Both the position numbers and the translations under genes were made by a program. Of a stretch of 64,000 bases of DNA, positions 36,560 through 46,362 are shown piece after piece. Source of the stretch: Letharia columbiana. Lineage: Eukaryota; Ascomycota; Lecanoromycetes; Lecanorales; Parmeliaceae. Each line of letters starts with the position of its first letter. Within the stretch, counting starts at the first letter, position 1. The stretch is from positions 186,001 to 250,000 of the forward strand of contig NW_023501059.1 of assembly GCF_014066305.1 (NCBI RefSeq). The letters are read 5' to 3'. The notes under the pieces are model-generated. The model did no database searches, had not been told where the DNA came from, and saw only the letters and a program-made list of their open reading frames with translations.

Positions 36560-37439
36560 CGCGGCAAGCGAGGGAACTGCTGTCCTTTCAAGACGTCTAC
36601 GACGTCGGCTCTTGAAACAAGACGGCCCATGGATGAGTGCACGGGCAGCAATGAGGCCCAGGATGCCAAATGGTGCTTCCGCCAGAGGCCAAAGCCCGCA
36701 TCAACAATACTCCGTAATGGTGTGCTGATTTCCCGGTGCAGGCAAGCTCACTGTGCAGCTTTCCAGATTTCTGGATAAGCGTCGAGATTGGATTGGCTGA
36801 GGGTTGACGTGGGGTGGGTCAGATGGAGGAGGGGATAGGTGGGATGGGCGGTGGGAAAATTGGAGAGTTGCCGGACAGCTGCAGGAGGTGCAGGGATCTT
36901 CACAAGCACCATACCTAAGGTACTTACCTAGGTACGGTACTTTACTTTACTCTATGACTTCTTCTTGGGGTCTTGGGGACAGGCAAAACTACCTAGCTAC
37001 AACCACAGCAGAAATCTCTACAGCTTCTACGAGTTCTCTCATATGACATCTTCTCAACCAATAGTGACAGCAAAGCGATCAATGTTAGTGGAAGAGTACT
37101 ACGGAGTACCAGAGGGTCAAGGTTCTGTAGGTATGGCCAGCACTTGAGGCTTGAGCGCCACAGGTGTTTATGAAGCATATTTCCACTCTCCTTTTTACTT
37201 TTCTACCTACTGCACACTGTGCAGAGGTTGAATGGTAACTGATAATTATAGGATAGGGAAATATCATGGATGGATGCAAGCTTGTCAGAGGTAGCACACC
37301 CTCATCCATCATCCCTCATCGCCCCCAGAAGAGGAGAAATTGCGAAACCCCTGGATCCTGCAGTTCCACCAGTTCTACAAGACGCTCGGGCCACCCTTGA
37401 GCTAGATAAGGACTAGCGTCAGGTACCCGTCAAAGTGCT
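36560..37439. other. Intergenic; ARF-GEF promoter
   Basis: No gene supported. Contains repeated short words tacctaggta / taaggtactt near 36912-36945. Confidence 0.45.
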
Positions 37440-39516
37440 TGGCTCCCAGAGTTCTTGGCGCTCTGCAGCCTTGCGAACAGGCAGCCAATGTGAGGTCGAT
37501 ATTCATTCGTTTGAAGGAAAGATGATGGCAATTTTAAACGTGTCTTCGGTCAGAATTCGCCACATTGCTCCTTCATTTGTCAAGTTCCCAAAGCTGGAAC
37601 CAGATTACAAATGGATGACTCTGTCTAAGTTAGGTATGCTCCTCTTACTGTAACAAGGGACAACAGATTACGCTTATTATCCCTGCAAGGTGAATCGATC
37701 TGTGAATTGACCTATGTAGTCCAATCTATTCCATACTATTTCATATTTCATGCATGCGGATTGCGAATACAATGCATTATCATCTTGTTGGGCGGGCCGA
37801 CTGCAAGATCGCTACATCATCTGCCATTGGTCAAAAGCTGAGTGCTACCGAGAATGGTGCCCTTGCCTTTCTTCTTTTCTCCCACCATTCCACACGCTGC
37901 TTTTCCATCGCTTCTATTTGTATTGACCAAAGGGAGGACACCGAAAAAGGACATCAGATGGCTTTGAGGAAGGAAGTCTACACACGGGCCGTGAAAAAGC
38001 ATCGCTTGGCTGGCTAATTTAACACCAAATGTGGACCTGGCGTTGGACAATGTACAATCGATCGGTGAGAAGCGTCTAGCCGTCACAGCAGGACGACATT
38101 TATTAGCTGCGGGCAATGTCACACTGAGCTCTCATGCATTACCCGAGCGTGCGTTGCCCTTGTCATCCGGTTTCGGAGACTTCCATGATCGGCCATGGTT
38201 CACGCGTCTGTGGGTCATGCAGGAGGCGATCCTACCAGCTACTGTTAAGATCATGTGCGGTCAGTGGTCACAGGATATTGAGCTGGAGCGTTTTATCACC
38301 ACTGAACGGATTCTTCGGATTCGCTGCCCTGCGATCACTGGTGATGCTGGGGAGGTATTCGATGCCTGCTGAATTCAGCACCGTTACTAGACATCACAGA
38401 TGACAAAGAGAAGTACAATATTCATAAAGAAAGTCGAAAAGCATTCCTGAACTTCTTGACATTACTTCACGCGAACCAATCGATTTCGGCAACGAAAACG
38501 GAAGGTCCATCCTACGGCTTGCGCGGGCTGGCAGATCGTGAATTGCGAAAACAAATGTCAATCCACCATGGTGACACTCCAGTCGAAGCATATCAAATGT
38601 TTGCAAGGGCAGTACTGCTGTCCAGTCCGAGTCCAACCTTTCTCAATCTAGCTTCCTCGAAGCGGCCCATACCCGGTTTGCCATCATGGTGTCCAAATCT
38701 CAGCACAATGGCGTTTCATTCTTGGCCTACCGCAACGGACAGACTGTACTCCCACTGGTGCACTATACGCGGCTGTTTGTGATGCTCAGACCCTGGGGAA
38801 ATGCTGCACCTACAGTCCTAACAGTACGCACCCTGTTGGTGACCAGCCTGCGCTGTTAGGTTTTCAGGGTATCCCTGTGGACCGTGTCGCCAAGGTGAAT
38901 ACCCCAGCAGCTTTTCATGATCGTGAGCGCGAACCTACTCCCAGTGTTATAGAAGCAGCTGAAGCGTTAGCATGGGAGGCCAATCGTCTTCACCTCTCGC
39001 AATCTGCGTATCGTGTGGACGATGGAACCGTGCCTGATGCTTACTTTCGCACACTCATAGCAGCAAGGCGGACTTTCCAAACTCGTGAGCACTACGAGAG
39101 AACGAAAGGTTGCCTCGAGCAGCTGCCAGGCGAACGGCCTGAGGCAAACTCACCTAAACACGCCGGCGCCGATAGTTACTACGAAGCGATAGATCTTGTT
39201 TGCCGTGGTCGTGCATTCTTCTCAACGGAGCAAGGGCGAACTAGTTTCGGTCCTCTGGACACACTGACAGGAGATCAATATTGCGTCTTCCACGCCCTTC
39301 CTACTCCAAGAAGTCGGGGCGTCTCCTCTCATCAAAGTCACCATTGGGGAATCGTATATCGAAGACATTCTGTACGGTGAATCGTTCAAGCAGCCGCCAC
39401 TCAATGACGAGCTTTCTCAGTCGAATGAGGGTGCCATATGCACAGCGAAAGAGAAGCAACCGGAGACCGCGGTCGAAGGAATCGCGCAAACATGTCCAGC
39501 AGAAAACATCCTCTAA
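37440..39516 (+). pseudogene. HET-domain (heterokaryon incompatibility) gene, frameshifted
   Basis: The pieces follow the order of a fungal HET protein but lie in changing frames. EYNALSSCWA (about 37765) corresponds to the usual YxALSYxWG. SICIDQREDTEKGHQMALRK (37910-37970) matches the conserved second HET block. DRPWFTRLWVMQEAILPATV (about 38190-38250) matches the third. Then ASSKRPIPGLPSWCPNLS (about 38650-38705), GRAFFSTEQGRTSFGPLDTL (about 39210-39270) and IKVTIGESYIEDILYGESF (39331-39390) match the variable C-terminal part, ending at TAA 39514-39516. At least five frame changes occur and no canonical intron set repairs them. Intact HET proteins trigger cell death after fusion of unlike hyphae. 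This copy is probably inactive. Confidence 0.78.
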
Positions 39517-39653
39517 TGCATAAGATATTTGCGAACCAAGCATAAAAATCTATCCCTCATCCACCCAACCCATCACCCACGCCCAACCAGCGCCCCACGT
39601 AGCCTTCATAAAAACCACCCCTATCCCCTCCCCCACCCTCCCCCATCCCACCC

Positions 39654-40047
39654 TCAAGCAAACGTATCATCCGGCCAGCACTTCTCCTTCGTCCACACCT
39701 TCTGATCATGCGTCTCGGCATGGACCTTCTTCTGCGTCTGATTCGACGCCACAATCTCCTTCATGCAATACGCGCACTAAACCCCCCCACCACACCATCA
39801 TCAGCACACACCCGCGCGATTCGTGGAAAATCCGGTCGGTTAACGTACCTTTGACATGGGCGTGGGCGCTTTGACGGGGTTGCCGTTGGCCTTGACGGGG
39901 GTGCGCGTCCCGGCCGCGTCGGCTTTCTTGTGCTCGCGGTTGATCTGCAACGGTGGTGGTCAGCCGGGGGAGATCTGGGCTGGGGGATCGATGGAGGGGG
40001 GGGGGGGGGGGGGGCAAACGAACACGGTCTTTCTTTGAGATGGGCAT
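39654..40047 (-). CDS. Small C2H2 zinc-binding protein, 80 residues
   Basis: Three exons (40047-40024, 39944-39849, 39776-39654) with introns of 79 and 72 bases give an 80-residue protein starting MPISKKDRINREHKKADAAG. A basic, SERF-like N-terminus is followed by CAYCMKEIVASNQTQKKVHA and a second His four residues on: C-x2-C-x12-H-x3-H, a C2H2 zinc finger of the small single-finger type seen in many eukaryotic proteins. It ends CWPDDTFA. The function is not known to me; nucleic-acid binding is plausible. The first intron contains a run of about 19 C on the coding strand (plus strand G-run at about 39996-40014), which may cause assembly errors. It is divergent from GMH1 and shares a 412-base promoter region. 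Confidence 0.85.
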
Positions 40048-40459
40048 GATTGCGGTGGGGGGGGGGTATCTAATGTGATCGATCCGCCGAGGGCGTCTGG
40101 TGGGGGAAAAAGGATTGTGCGGAGGTCCAAGAATGGTTGAGGAGATGTGAGATGGAAAAATGCTCGAAATGTGAGTGATTAGGACCGGGGGTGTAAATTC
40201 GAAGCAGATAAGATTTCTGCGCACAGCCCTGACGAAGAAGCCCTGAGCATTATCCTCATGAGCGGCTATGCGCTTAACTCCATCCACGGCGCCTAACGTC
40301 GACGCCAAGCCCGCATTGTAAGTACTTTATGCCCGTGCTTCTGGAGCAACCCCATCTTGCCTACAGAGAGAGAGAGAGAGAAAGAAAGAGAATTCCACCA
40401 TCCGCCGTCCCATCGTCGCAGTTTCCCAACCAGCGTTCGCGCAATACATACCATCTCCA
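40048..40459. promoter_or_regulatory. Shared divergent promoter region (small zinc protein / GMH1)
   Basis: 412 bases between divergent starts. An (ag)n purine tract lies at about 40362-40390. No TATA box is evident. Confidence 0.5.
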
Positions 40460-41769
40460 ATGAACCCGCACATTTCGATACCGCGACAGCATGGGGGGAC
40501 GCCGAGCTTCGGGGGGACGACGCCGGCGAGTCGGTCGGAGGGGCTACGGATGCCGCGGTTCTTCAAGAGGTGCGTGCGATTTGGTTTGTTTGTTGGGGGA
40601 GAAGTCGGGGGAAGAGAGTTAGATGGAGACTTTTGACTGTGGGGGCGATGCCGTTGTGCTGCGAAATTGGGCGGGCGGGTTGAGGAGAGAGAGAGAGGGA
40701 GAGAGAGAGAGGAAGAGTAGGAGAGCTGACGGCTTGCGACTGTCAGATTGTTCAAGTTCCCCCAGATGGATTTCGAAATGGCAACGTGGGAGATGACGAG
40801 TCTCCTGATCGCGCCCAAGAAGGTCTTCCGGTCCATCTACTATCACGTATATACCACCCCATCGTTCCCAATCTCCCACGCAAAAGCCGTCAGCTAACAG
40901 TGGCCCCTTTCAGAAACGTACGCCTGTCCACACCCCCCCCTTTCCCTTCCATTCCAACCCCTAACGAACCCACCCGCGCAGAAACGAAAAACACATGGCA
41001 CCGCCCCGATCCCTCCTTCACCTACCTGCTCTCATTCTTCATGCTCCTCACCGGCATCGCCTGGGGCATCGCCTACACGGACACGGTCGGCGCGACGGTG
41101 CGGCTCACCCTGCTGTTCGTCTTCGTGCACTTCCTGGCCGCGTCGCTGCTGGTGGCGACGGCGGCGTTCTTCCTGGTGGGCCGGCTGCTCGGACCGGGCA
41201 TTGCGGGATTGCCGGGGCGGAGGAGACGGCAGGGGCTGTTTACGCAGGCGGGGGAGGGGGAACAGTTGGAATTCGGGTATTGTTTTGATGTGAGTGGCGG
41301 AGCGACTTGTGGGGATGGGAAGGAGGGTGGGGCAGGCTGACGGGGGGGGTGATGCAGGTCGCTATACGAGCGTTCTTTCCGGTCTGGGTATGGTTGTACG
41401 TCATGCAATTTATCCTTTGGCCGCTGATAGCGAGGGACAACTGGTAAGGATCAAGACACCTGAGTTTTCGGATCCCATGGCTGACATTGCTCCTTTCTCA
41501 GGGTATCTATGTTCTTTGGGAACACTTTGTACCTAGTAGCGTTGGGCTACTATACCGTCATCTGCTTCCTGGGATACAACGGTAAGTTCAAAACCTGTCC
41601 CAACAGAACTGTCGACGGCTGACGTCCGCTATCAGCTCTACCTTTCCTTCACCACACCGAGCTCCTTCTCTCTCCCTGTTTTGTGTATGCTATACTTTGG
41701 TTCGCCAGCCTCTTCGGCTTCAACATAGCGAAGCACGTCGGTCCTCTGCTGATAACGGGGGCTGGATGA
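40460..41769 (+). CDS. GMH1: UNC-50/Gmh1 Golgi membrane protein, with a 4-base micro-exon
   Basis: 273-residue Golgi multi-pass membrane protein. Seven exons are inferred: 40460-40569, 40747-40846, 40914-40917, 40982-41289, 41358-41443, 41502-41581, 41636-41769 (822 bases, exactly 274 codons). The translation follows the UNC-50 family throughout: RLFKFPQMDFEMATWEMTSL, APKKVFRSIYYHKQTKNTWH, several hydrophobic helices, GYCFDVAIRAFFPVWVWLYV, FFGNTLYLVALGYYT and LGYNALPFL. The third exon is only aaac. Without it the frame shifts and family similarity is lost; with it the conserved KQTKNTW is restored. All splice ends are gt...ag. In yeast Gmh1 interacts with ARF exchange factors at the Golgi, and animal UNC-50 is needed for receptor traffic. 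It converges with PML1, 200 bases apart. Confidence 0.93.
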
Positions 41770-41969
41770 TTTGGAGATGCCGATTCGTAATATTGTACAA
41801 AAGATCATGCGGCATTTAGCGCGGCGTTTTGGGTGATGATAGCATAGACGAGCAAAATTGGATTCTGACAGCATGGGCTCGATCGGTGCGGCCGAAGCAT
41901 TTATCTGCAACATTCAACCGGAATGAAAAGCCTTTGAGATTTCGTTGCATATCGGTTGATCAAAGCCCC

Positions 41970-43060
41970 TCAGCCTTTTGGTGGTTCCTTCGGTGGCAGC
42001 ATCAAAACGTACTCTCTGGCCACAAGTTAGCAAGACTCGTACATCACAACGTCCAAAATGTATCAACAAACCTTGTAGATTCACCCAAAGTCACGACATC
42101 GCCACTCCTGACCTCCACATATCTCCTCTCCGGCACTTTCTCCCCATTCACCCTCGTCCCGTTCGCACTGTCCAAGTCAATTACATAAGGCTTCACTCCA
42201 CCCTTTTTCTCCCCCCACTCATCTTTCTTCTCCGTATACCTGAACTGCAGAACCGCATGCTGCTTACTGCAACTCGGATGCTCAGTCGGAAAATCCACCA
42301 CCGCTCTCTCCCGTCCAAACAACCAGCAGGAGCGCTCGTGTAGAGGCAATGTTTCGAGGAGATCTGAGCCCTTGAAGACGTAAAGACGCCAGGCGGAGGA
42401 AGAAGGGGGGAGGCGCGCTTCGGGTGGTTCGTTGTATTTGAGGACGATGGAGGTGTTGGCGACGGTGTTTGTTTCTGCGGCGAGTTTACCGGTGGGAGCA
42501 TAGTTTGGCTTTTGTTTTTCGACCTCTTCGGGTGCTTTGACGACGGCGTCGGAGGTTGGATCCTTCTTGAAGGCTGCTTGTTGCGAGGGGAGCGGACCAT
42601 TCGAGCGCTTCGAGGCAGGTGGAGGAGTGGGTGAGCGGCGTTGGGGAGGAGGGGATTTCCGTCGCTCGGCATGGTAGCTGGAGTACCTGCGACCGTCTCG
42701 AGAGTCATGACGCCTCCGCTTCGGCGGAGGAGAGCGGGATGCGCTGTGGTCACGCTTTGAAAGTTTGCGATCGTCTCGAGAGCTTCGAGGGCGGTGGGGC
42801 GGCGATCTGCTGCTGGACGCATGCTCTCTTCTCTCCCTTCTATAATCTTTGCGTGGACTTCTTGAACGATGCCTCCTCCTGCGATAGTCTGATCTCGAGT
42901 CGTCTCTCACTGTTGCACCATTCTTGTTCCCCGGTTGAGGTCGGTCAAAGCTCCGTTTCCTCTCAGGTCTGTCTCTCCTTTTTCGATCATCTTCAGACTC
43001 AATCGAGTATCTTCGCCTACGGTCTCTCGTACTACCAAAGTCCGACCCGCGGTCCGACAT
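41970..43060 (-). CDS. PML1: SNIP1/Pml1 FHA-domain protein (RES complex)
   Basis: 344 residues; exons 43060-42072 and 42015-41970 with a 56-base intron. The first 190 residues are an Arg/Ser/Asp-rich RS-like region typical of splicing factors. The C-terminal part is an FHA domain (about 225-330): SCWLFGRE, PSCSKQHAVLQFRY, YVIDLDSANGTRVNG, then, across the intron, GESTREYVLMLPPKEPPKG at the end. This is the layout of SNIP1/Pml1, a subunit of the nuclear RES complex (with Bud13 and Snu17/Ist3) that helps splicing and keeps unspliced RNA in the nucleus. The FHA domain reads phosphothreonine. I chose the ATG at 43060; an in-frame ATG at 43078 would add six residues. Confidence 0.93.
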
Positions 43061-43767
43061 ATTTTGAGGTTCTTTCAACGCTTTTCACAACCAATCCAAA
43101 TATTTGCCCGCAAATGCCAAGAAGACCCTCGCGCTTATGGCGTCTCCAGCGGCTCAAGCTATGAATAAAGTAAGTAGCGCAATTGAAGTAAATATAGTAT
43201 TTTTGAACAAGCCACCTTGGTCTCTGCCCACGGCTTTTGGTCATAATTTCAAGGCCGCGCTGGATCATCCTTGGCGGCTGTGAGAGGGACTTGTCAATTT
43301 CGACCAGAGAGGCTCTTGAATTCAATGATCGTTCTTGGCGTAAGCCCGCTTACTTTACAGGCAAGACATTCCTTTTTCGGCAAGCTGAGCACTTCTTTTG
43401 CGAACCTTCACGGCGAACTTTAGCTTGCGCCTCTAGACCATAGTAAGCTCTCAATCAGCCCACCTATCACGGCATTGCCTGTATTAGGTAATTCTCGCTT
43501 CGTCCATGCAAGATCAAGTAAGCAGAGCTAGAAACCAACTGGCCCGCCCTATAAAAGGGACTATCTTCAGCGATTGTTTAGCCAAAATATGTGAAAGTAA
43601 GAAAGATAGATCGCTGTTGGCGCTGACTAGATGAAGAGGTCTGAGACCTCTTATATATTTGCCATGCCTCCCTCGCATTTTATTACACATTCCTCTAAAG
43701 TATTGTCCTTGTCCTTTTCATCAAAAATCATCATATCTCGCGAACTTTTTCTCGACGTTTATTGAAG
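43061..43767. promoter_or_regulatory. Divergent promoter region with TATA box and palindrome
   Basis: 707 bases between divergent genes. A clear TATA box, tataaaagg, lies at 43550-43558, about 210 bases before the plus-strand start at 43768. Downstream, at 43634-43652, is an odd-centred palindrome with 9-base arms (aagaggtct / agacctctt), probably in the 5' UTR. A strong TATA box is unusual among the other genes here and suggests inducible or high expression of the plus-strand gene. Confidence 0.55.
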
Positions 43768-44643
43768 ATGGCGCAAGCAGAGATGGTAATACAGGGTCAG
43801 TAGATATCCTTGACGGTTGCTGATTCGTTCTAATGCCCAAAAGGTGTGGAGGGGGCAACTCAAGCAGTGGTTGGGGTAGCAGATGCCGCTGCTCACATTA
43901 TGGACGTTGCGAGGGATGAAGCAGCCAAATGTAAGGAAGCCGCCAGAAACGACAACAATGAATTCAACATACGCAAAAATTTCCTCGATAACGCGGTCAA
44001 CTCCATCAAAACGGCGACATGCGGACAGTACAATATCGTTATTGCAACAGATCAACAAAAGGACGATTTCCAGAATCTCAAGGGCCAGATTCTTCCTATG
44101 GACCTTCTCGATGTGGAAGTATCCCAAGGCAAAATTGTCAATTTCGAAGTCTACGTGTTCGACACCGGAAACTATCTCAGACACGGCAAATACGAGCAAG
44201 ATTCCTGGTGGTATTTTGGGGAGTCAAAGAAATGGTACGACCCCATGGCTATGCACGTGGACTTCGACAACGCACAGAAGAAGCTCGACCCGGCTGCAAT
44301 CAAGAAGCAGCAGGACGACAAAGCGGCATCGGACAAGACCGCAGCGGATGCGGCGGCTGCAGCAAAAGCCCAACAGGACAGAGCGTCTGCAAGCAATGCC
44401 GCTGCGCTCAATACTGATGCTGCTGGAAAGGCTCAAGCGGCGCAAGCTACAGGTGGGACGGCGAAGAGTACTCCGGCACCGAGCGCACCAGCTGCTCCGG
44501 GATTCACAGACCGTGAGTTTAGAATAACCCAGATCCTTTGGTAATAAAAACCATCTGCATTGCTAACAAGAAGTCAAGATCTCATGTCCGCCGCCGCCGG
44601 CCCGATGATGTCAATGTTCGTGGGAAAGGCTGTGGCTAAGTAG
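43768..44643 (+). CDS. Alanine-rich protein of unknown function
   Basis: Exon 1 43768-43795, a 48-base intron, then a long exon from 43844. The protein begins MAQAEMVIQGVEGATQAVVG, an amphipathic helix, continues with a globular part (FLDNAVNSIKTATCGQYNIV, ILPMDLLDVEVSQGKIVNFE, DSWWYFGESKKWYDPMAMHV) and ends in an Ala/Lys/Gln-rich low-complexity region. I recognise no family. The 3' end is unsettled. The frame runs to a stop at 44542-44544. A canonical donor at about 44513 with acceptor ending 44573 gives a short tail ending at 44608. A 33-base intron from about 44541 would lead to the protein-like end DLMSAAAGPMMSMFVGKAVA with stop at 44641-44643. The extent given here covers the longest model. 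A strong TATA box lies upstream. Confidence 0.7.
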
Positions 44644-44830
44644 GTAGCGAGCTTTGGAGGTGTTACCCTAATTCGGTCTTGTGGTCACTTGGAGGAGGAA
44701 AAGGCGTTCTCATAGTTTTTAATCAAACGACAAAAATCAGGCAACATTTTGTGAGTTCCGTTACAAAGGTCTTCTGTTACGAATGCGAGAACATAGATGG
44801 TTAGAGTTTTGGCTCTACTTACATCCTTAC

Positions 44831-46067
44831 CTACCATTTCTTGGGTGCGTTTACCACAGAACGTGAGAATACAGCGCTTGCTTCCTCTTGTCTCCGCATT
44901 TTTTGTTTGGCATTGATACCGGTCCGGTCAGTAACTGGTGTCGCATCAATGATGTTGTCGAAGGCATCATTGTCGCCCAAATCTGAGCCAGACTCAGAGT
45001 CTGAATCGACTGGAACAGACACCGTTCTTGTAATCTTTTCCGGCGGTCTCCTGTCTTCTATGCTCGGGTTCGAAAAGGGCTTTGATGCGAGCACTCGCCG
45101 TCGAAGCTCAGCCATTTCTTCTTCGTCATCCTCTTCGTCGGACATCGCTAATGGATCACCAACTTCAACCCCACCATCTTCGCCGTCCTCATCATTGCTC
45201 TTCGGAGCGTCCGAATCATCCTCATCTTCGTCATCCGAGTCGATCACAGGTCGTCGGTTCATATTGCCTCCTTTCCATGCGTCCTCACCGCCAGTGCCAC
45301 CGTCCTCGACTCTGCTTTCTGAGTACTCGCGCTCGATCTTAGCCAGCCAGATTTCTTCTGCCTTCTTAATCTCTTCTTCATTGGCGCAGGCCGCATAGCG
45401 TTTCAGAAGCTGAGCGTTGATTTCAAGGAAGGGTTCGCCGTAGGAAAAATGCGCGAGCACTTCGTGTGCCCAGTCTTCATGTCCGCAGATGAAGAAGCAA
45501 GCTGCAAGGGCTTCTGCGCAGTTCAATCTCCAGGGTCGTCCATAGTTCACCGAGTTAGCTGCAACAAGGTATGGTACTATTCAACTGTGTCAGAATTTTA
45601 ATCCTTCGCTGGCAGTAAGATAGCGCGTCAGCCATACAAAGTCTTTCGCACTTTCCACCGATCTTGGCCCAAGGAACCTCTTTAATCCTGACCCAAGAGC
45701 ATTCCACCACAGCTGCCCCATACTGTTCCAGTAGCTCTTTATCTACCGCCGAAACAACCTTCTTTGCATTCGGTCTTTATCCTATAATCAGCGTATACTC
45801 TGTCTCCCAATAATTCCCAATTGCCTACGATATGACCACCCCTTGGAACTTCTGCCCAACTGACAGCTCCCGCATGAGCCCAAAATGCATGAGTCTTTTC
45901 CCGGAGCATCTTTTTGGATCGCAGTGCTCTAGATCCCAACAAGCTGCTTTGAATGGCGGTCTTCGATTCAGGGCTTCTCCGTCTTCGTTATGAGGGGTGG
46001 GGCGGTGGCGGGGTGCATTCGAGTGTTTCTTGCCTTTGGCAGAGAAGCCGTCCTTTTTGTGACGCAT
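44831..46067 (-). CDS. TSR3: Tsr3, 18S rRNA aminocarboxypropyltransferase
   Basis: 373 residues; exons 46067-45829, 45774-45638 and 45576-44831 with introns of 54 and 61 bases. It has the full Tsr3 core: basic start MRHKKDGFSAKGKKHS, AACWDLEHCDPKRCSGKRL, SPNAKKVVSAVDKELLEQYG, AAVVECSW, and LVAANSVNYGRPWRLNCAEA with GEPFLEINAQLLKRYA. The enzyme has a SPOUT-like fold and transfers the aminocarboxypropyl group of S-adenosylmethionine to the hypermodified pseudouridine of 18S rRNA, late in cytoplasmic 40S maturation. The C-terminal 170 residues are acidic and disordered, as in other fungal Tsr3. A start four codons upstream (46079) is possible. Divergent from the GGA gene, with 295 bases between starts. 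Confidence 0.95.
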
Positions 46068-46362
46068 CTTATGAAACAAAGGTGTCGATATATTGGAACC
46101 GTGGATAGGGAGCCTACAACTGTAACTTCGTATAGAGTGTAGTGGCTATGATGCTCAGGATTTTGAGCAACTCAATGACATCCACACGGCTAAAGCCCGG
46201 GACGAGAGCGCCGCAGCATATCAGCACTGGTGCACTCATCGAGATCGTGGTACTTGCAAAGTTTCTGTTTTGAACACACCCGTTGTGACGTTTGACAAAC
46301 CATTATACGACAGTCTCTGACCTTGAAACAACGGTTGCCACGGCTTTCGGGTTGCCGACACC

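Noticed and set aside
40357..40683. Plus-strand frame beginning with MPTEREREKEREF
   Set aside because: It starts in the (ag)n tract of the divergent promoter and runs across the first GMH1 splice donor in another frame.
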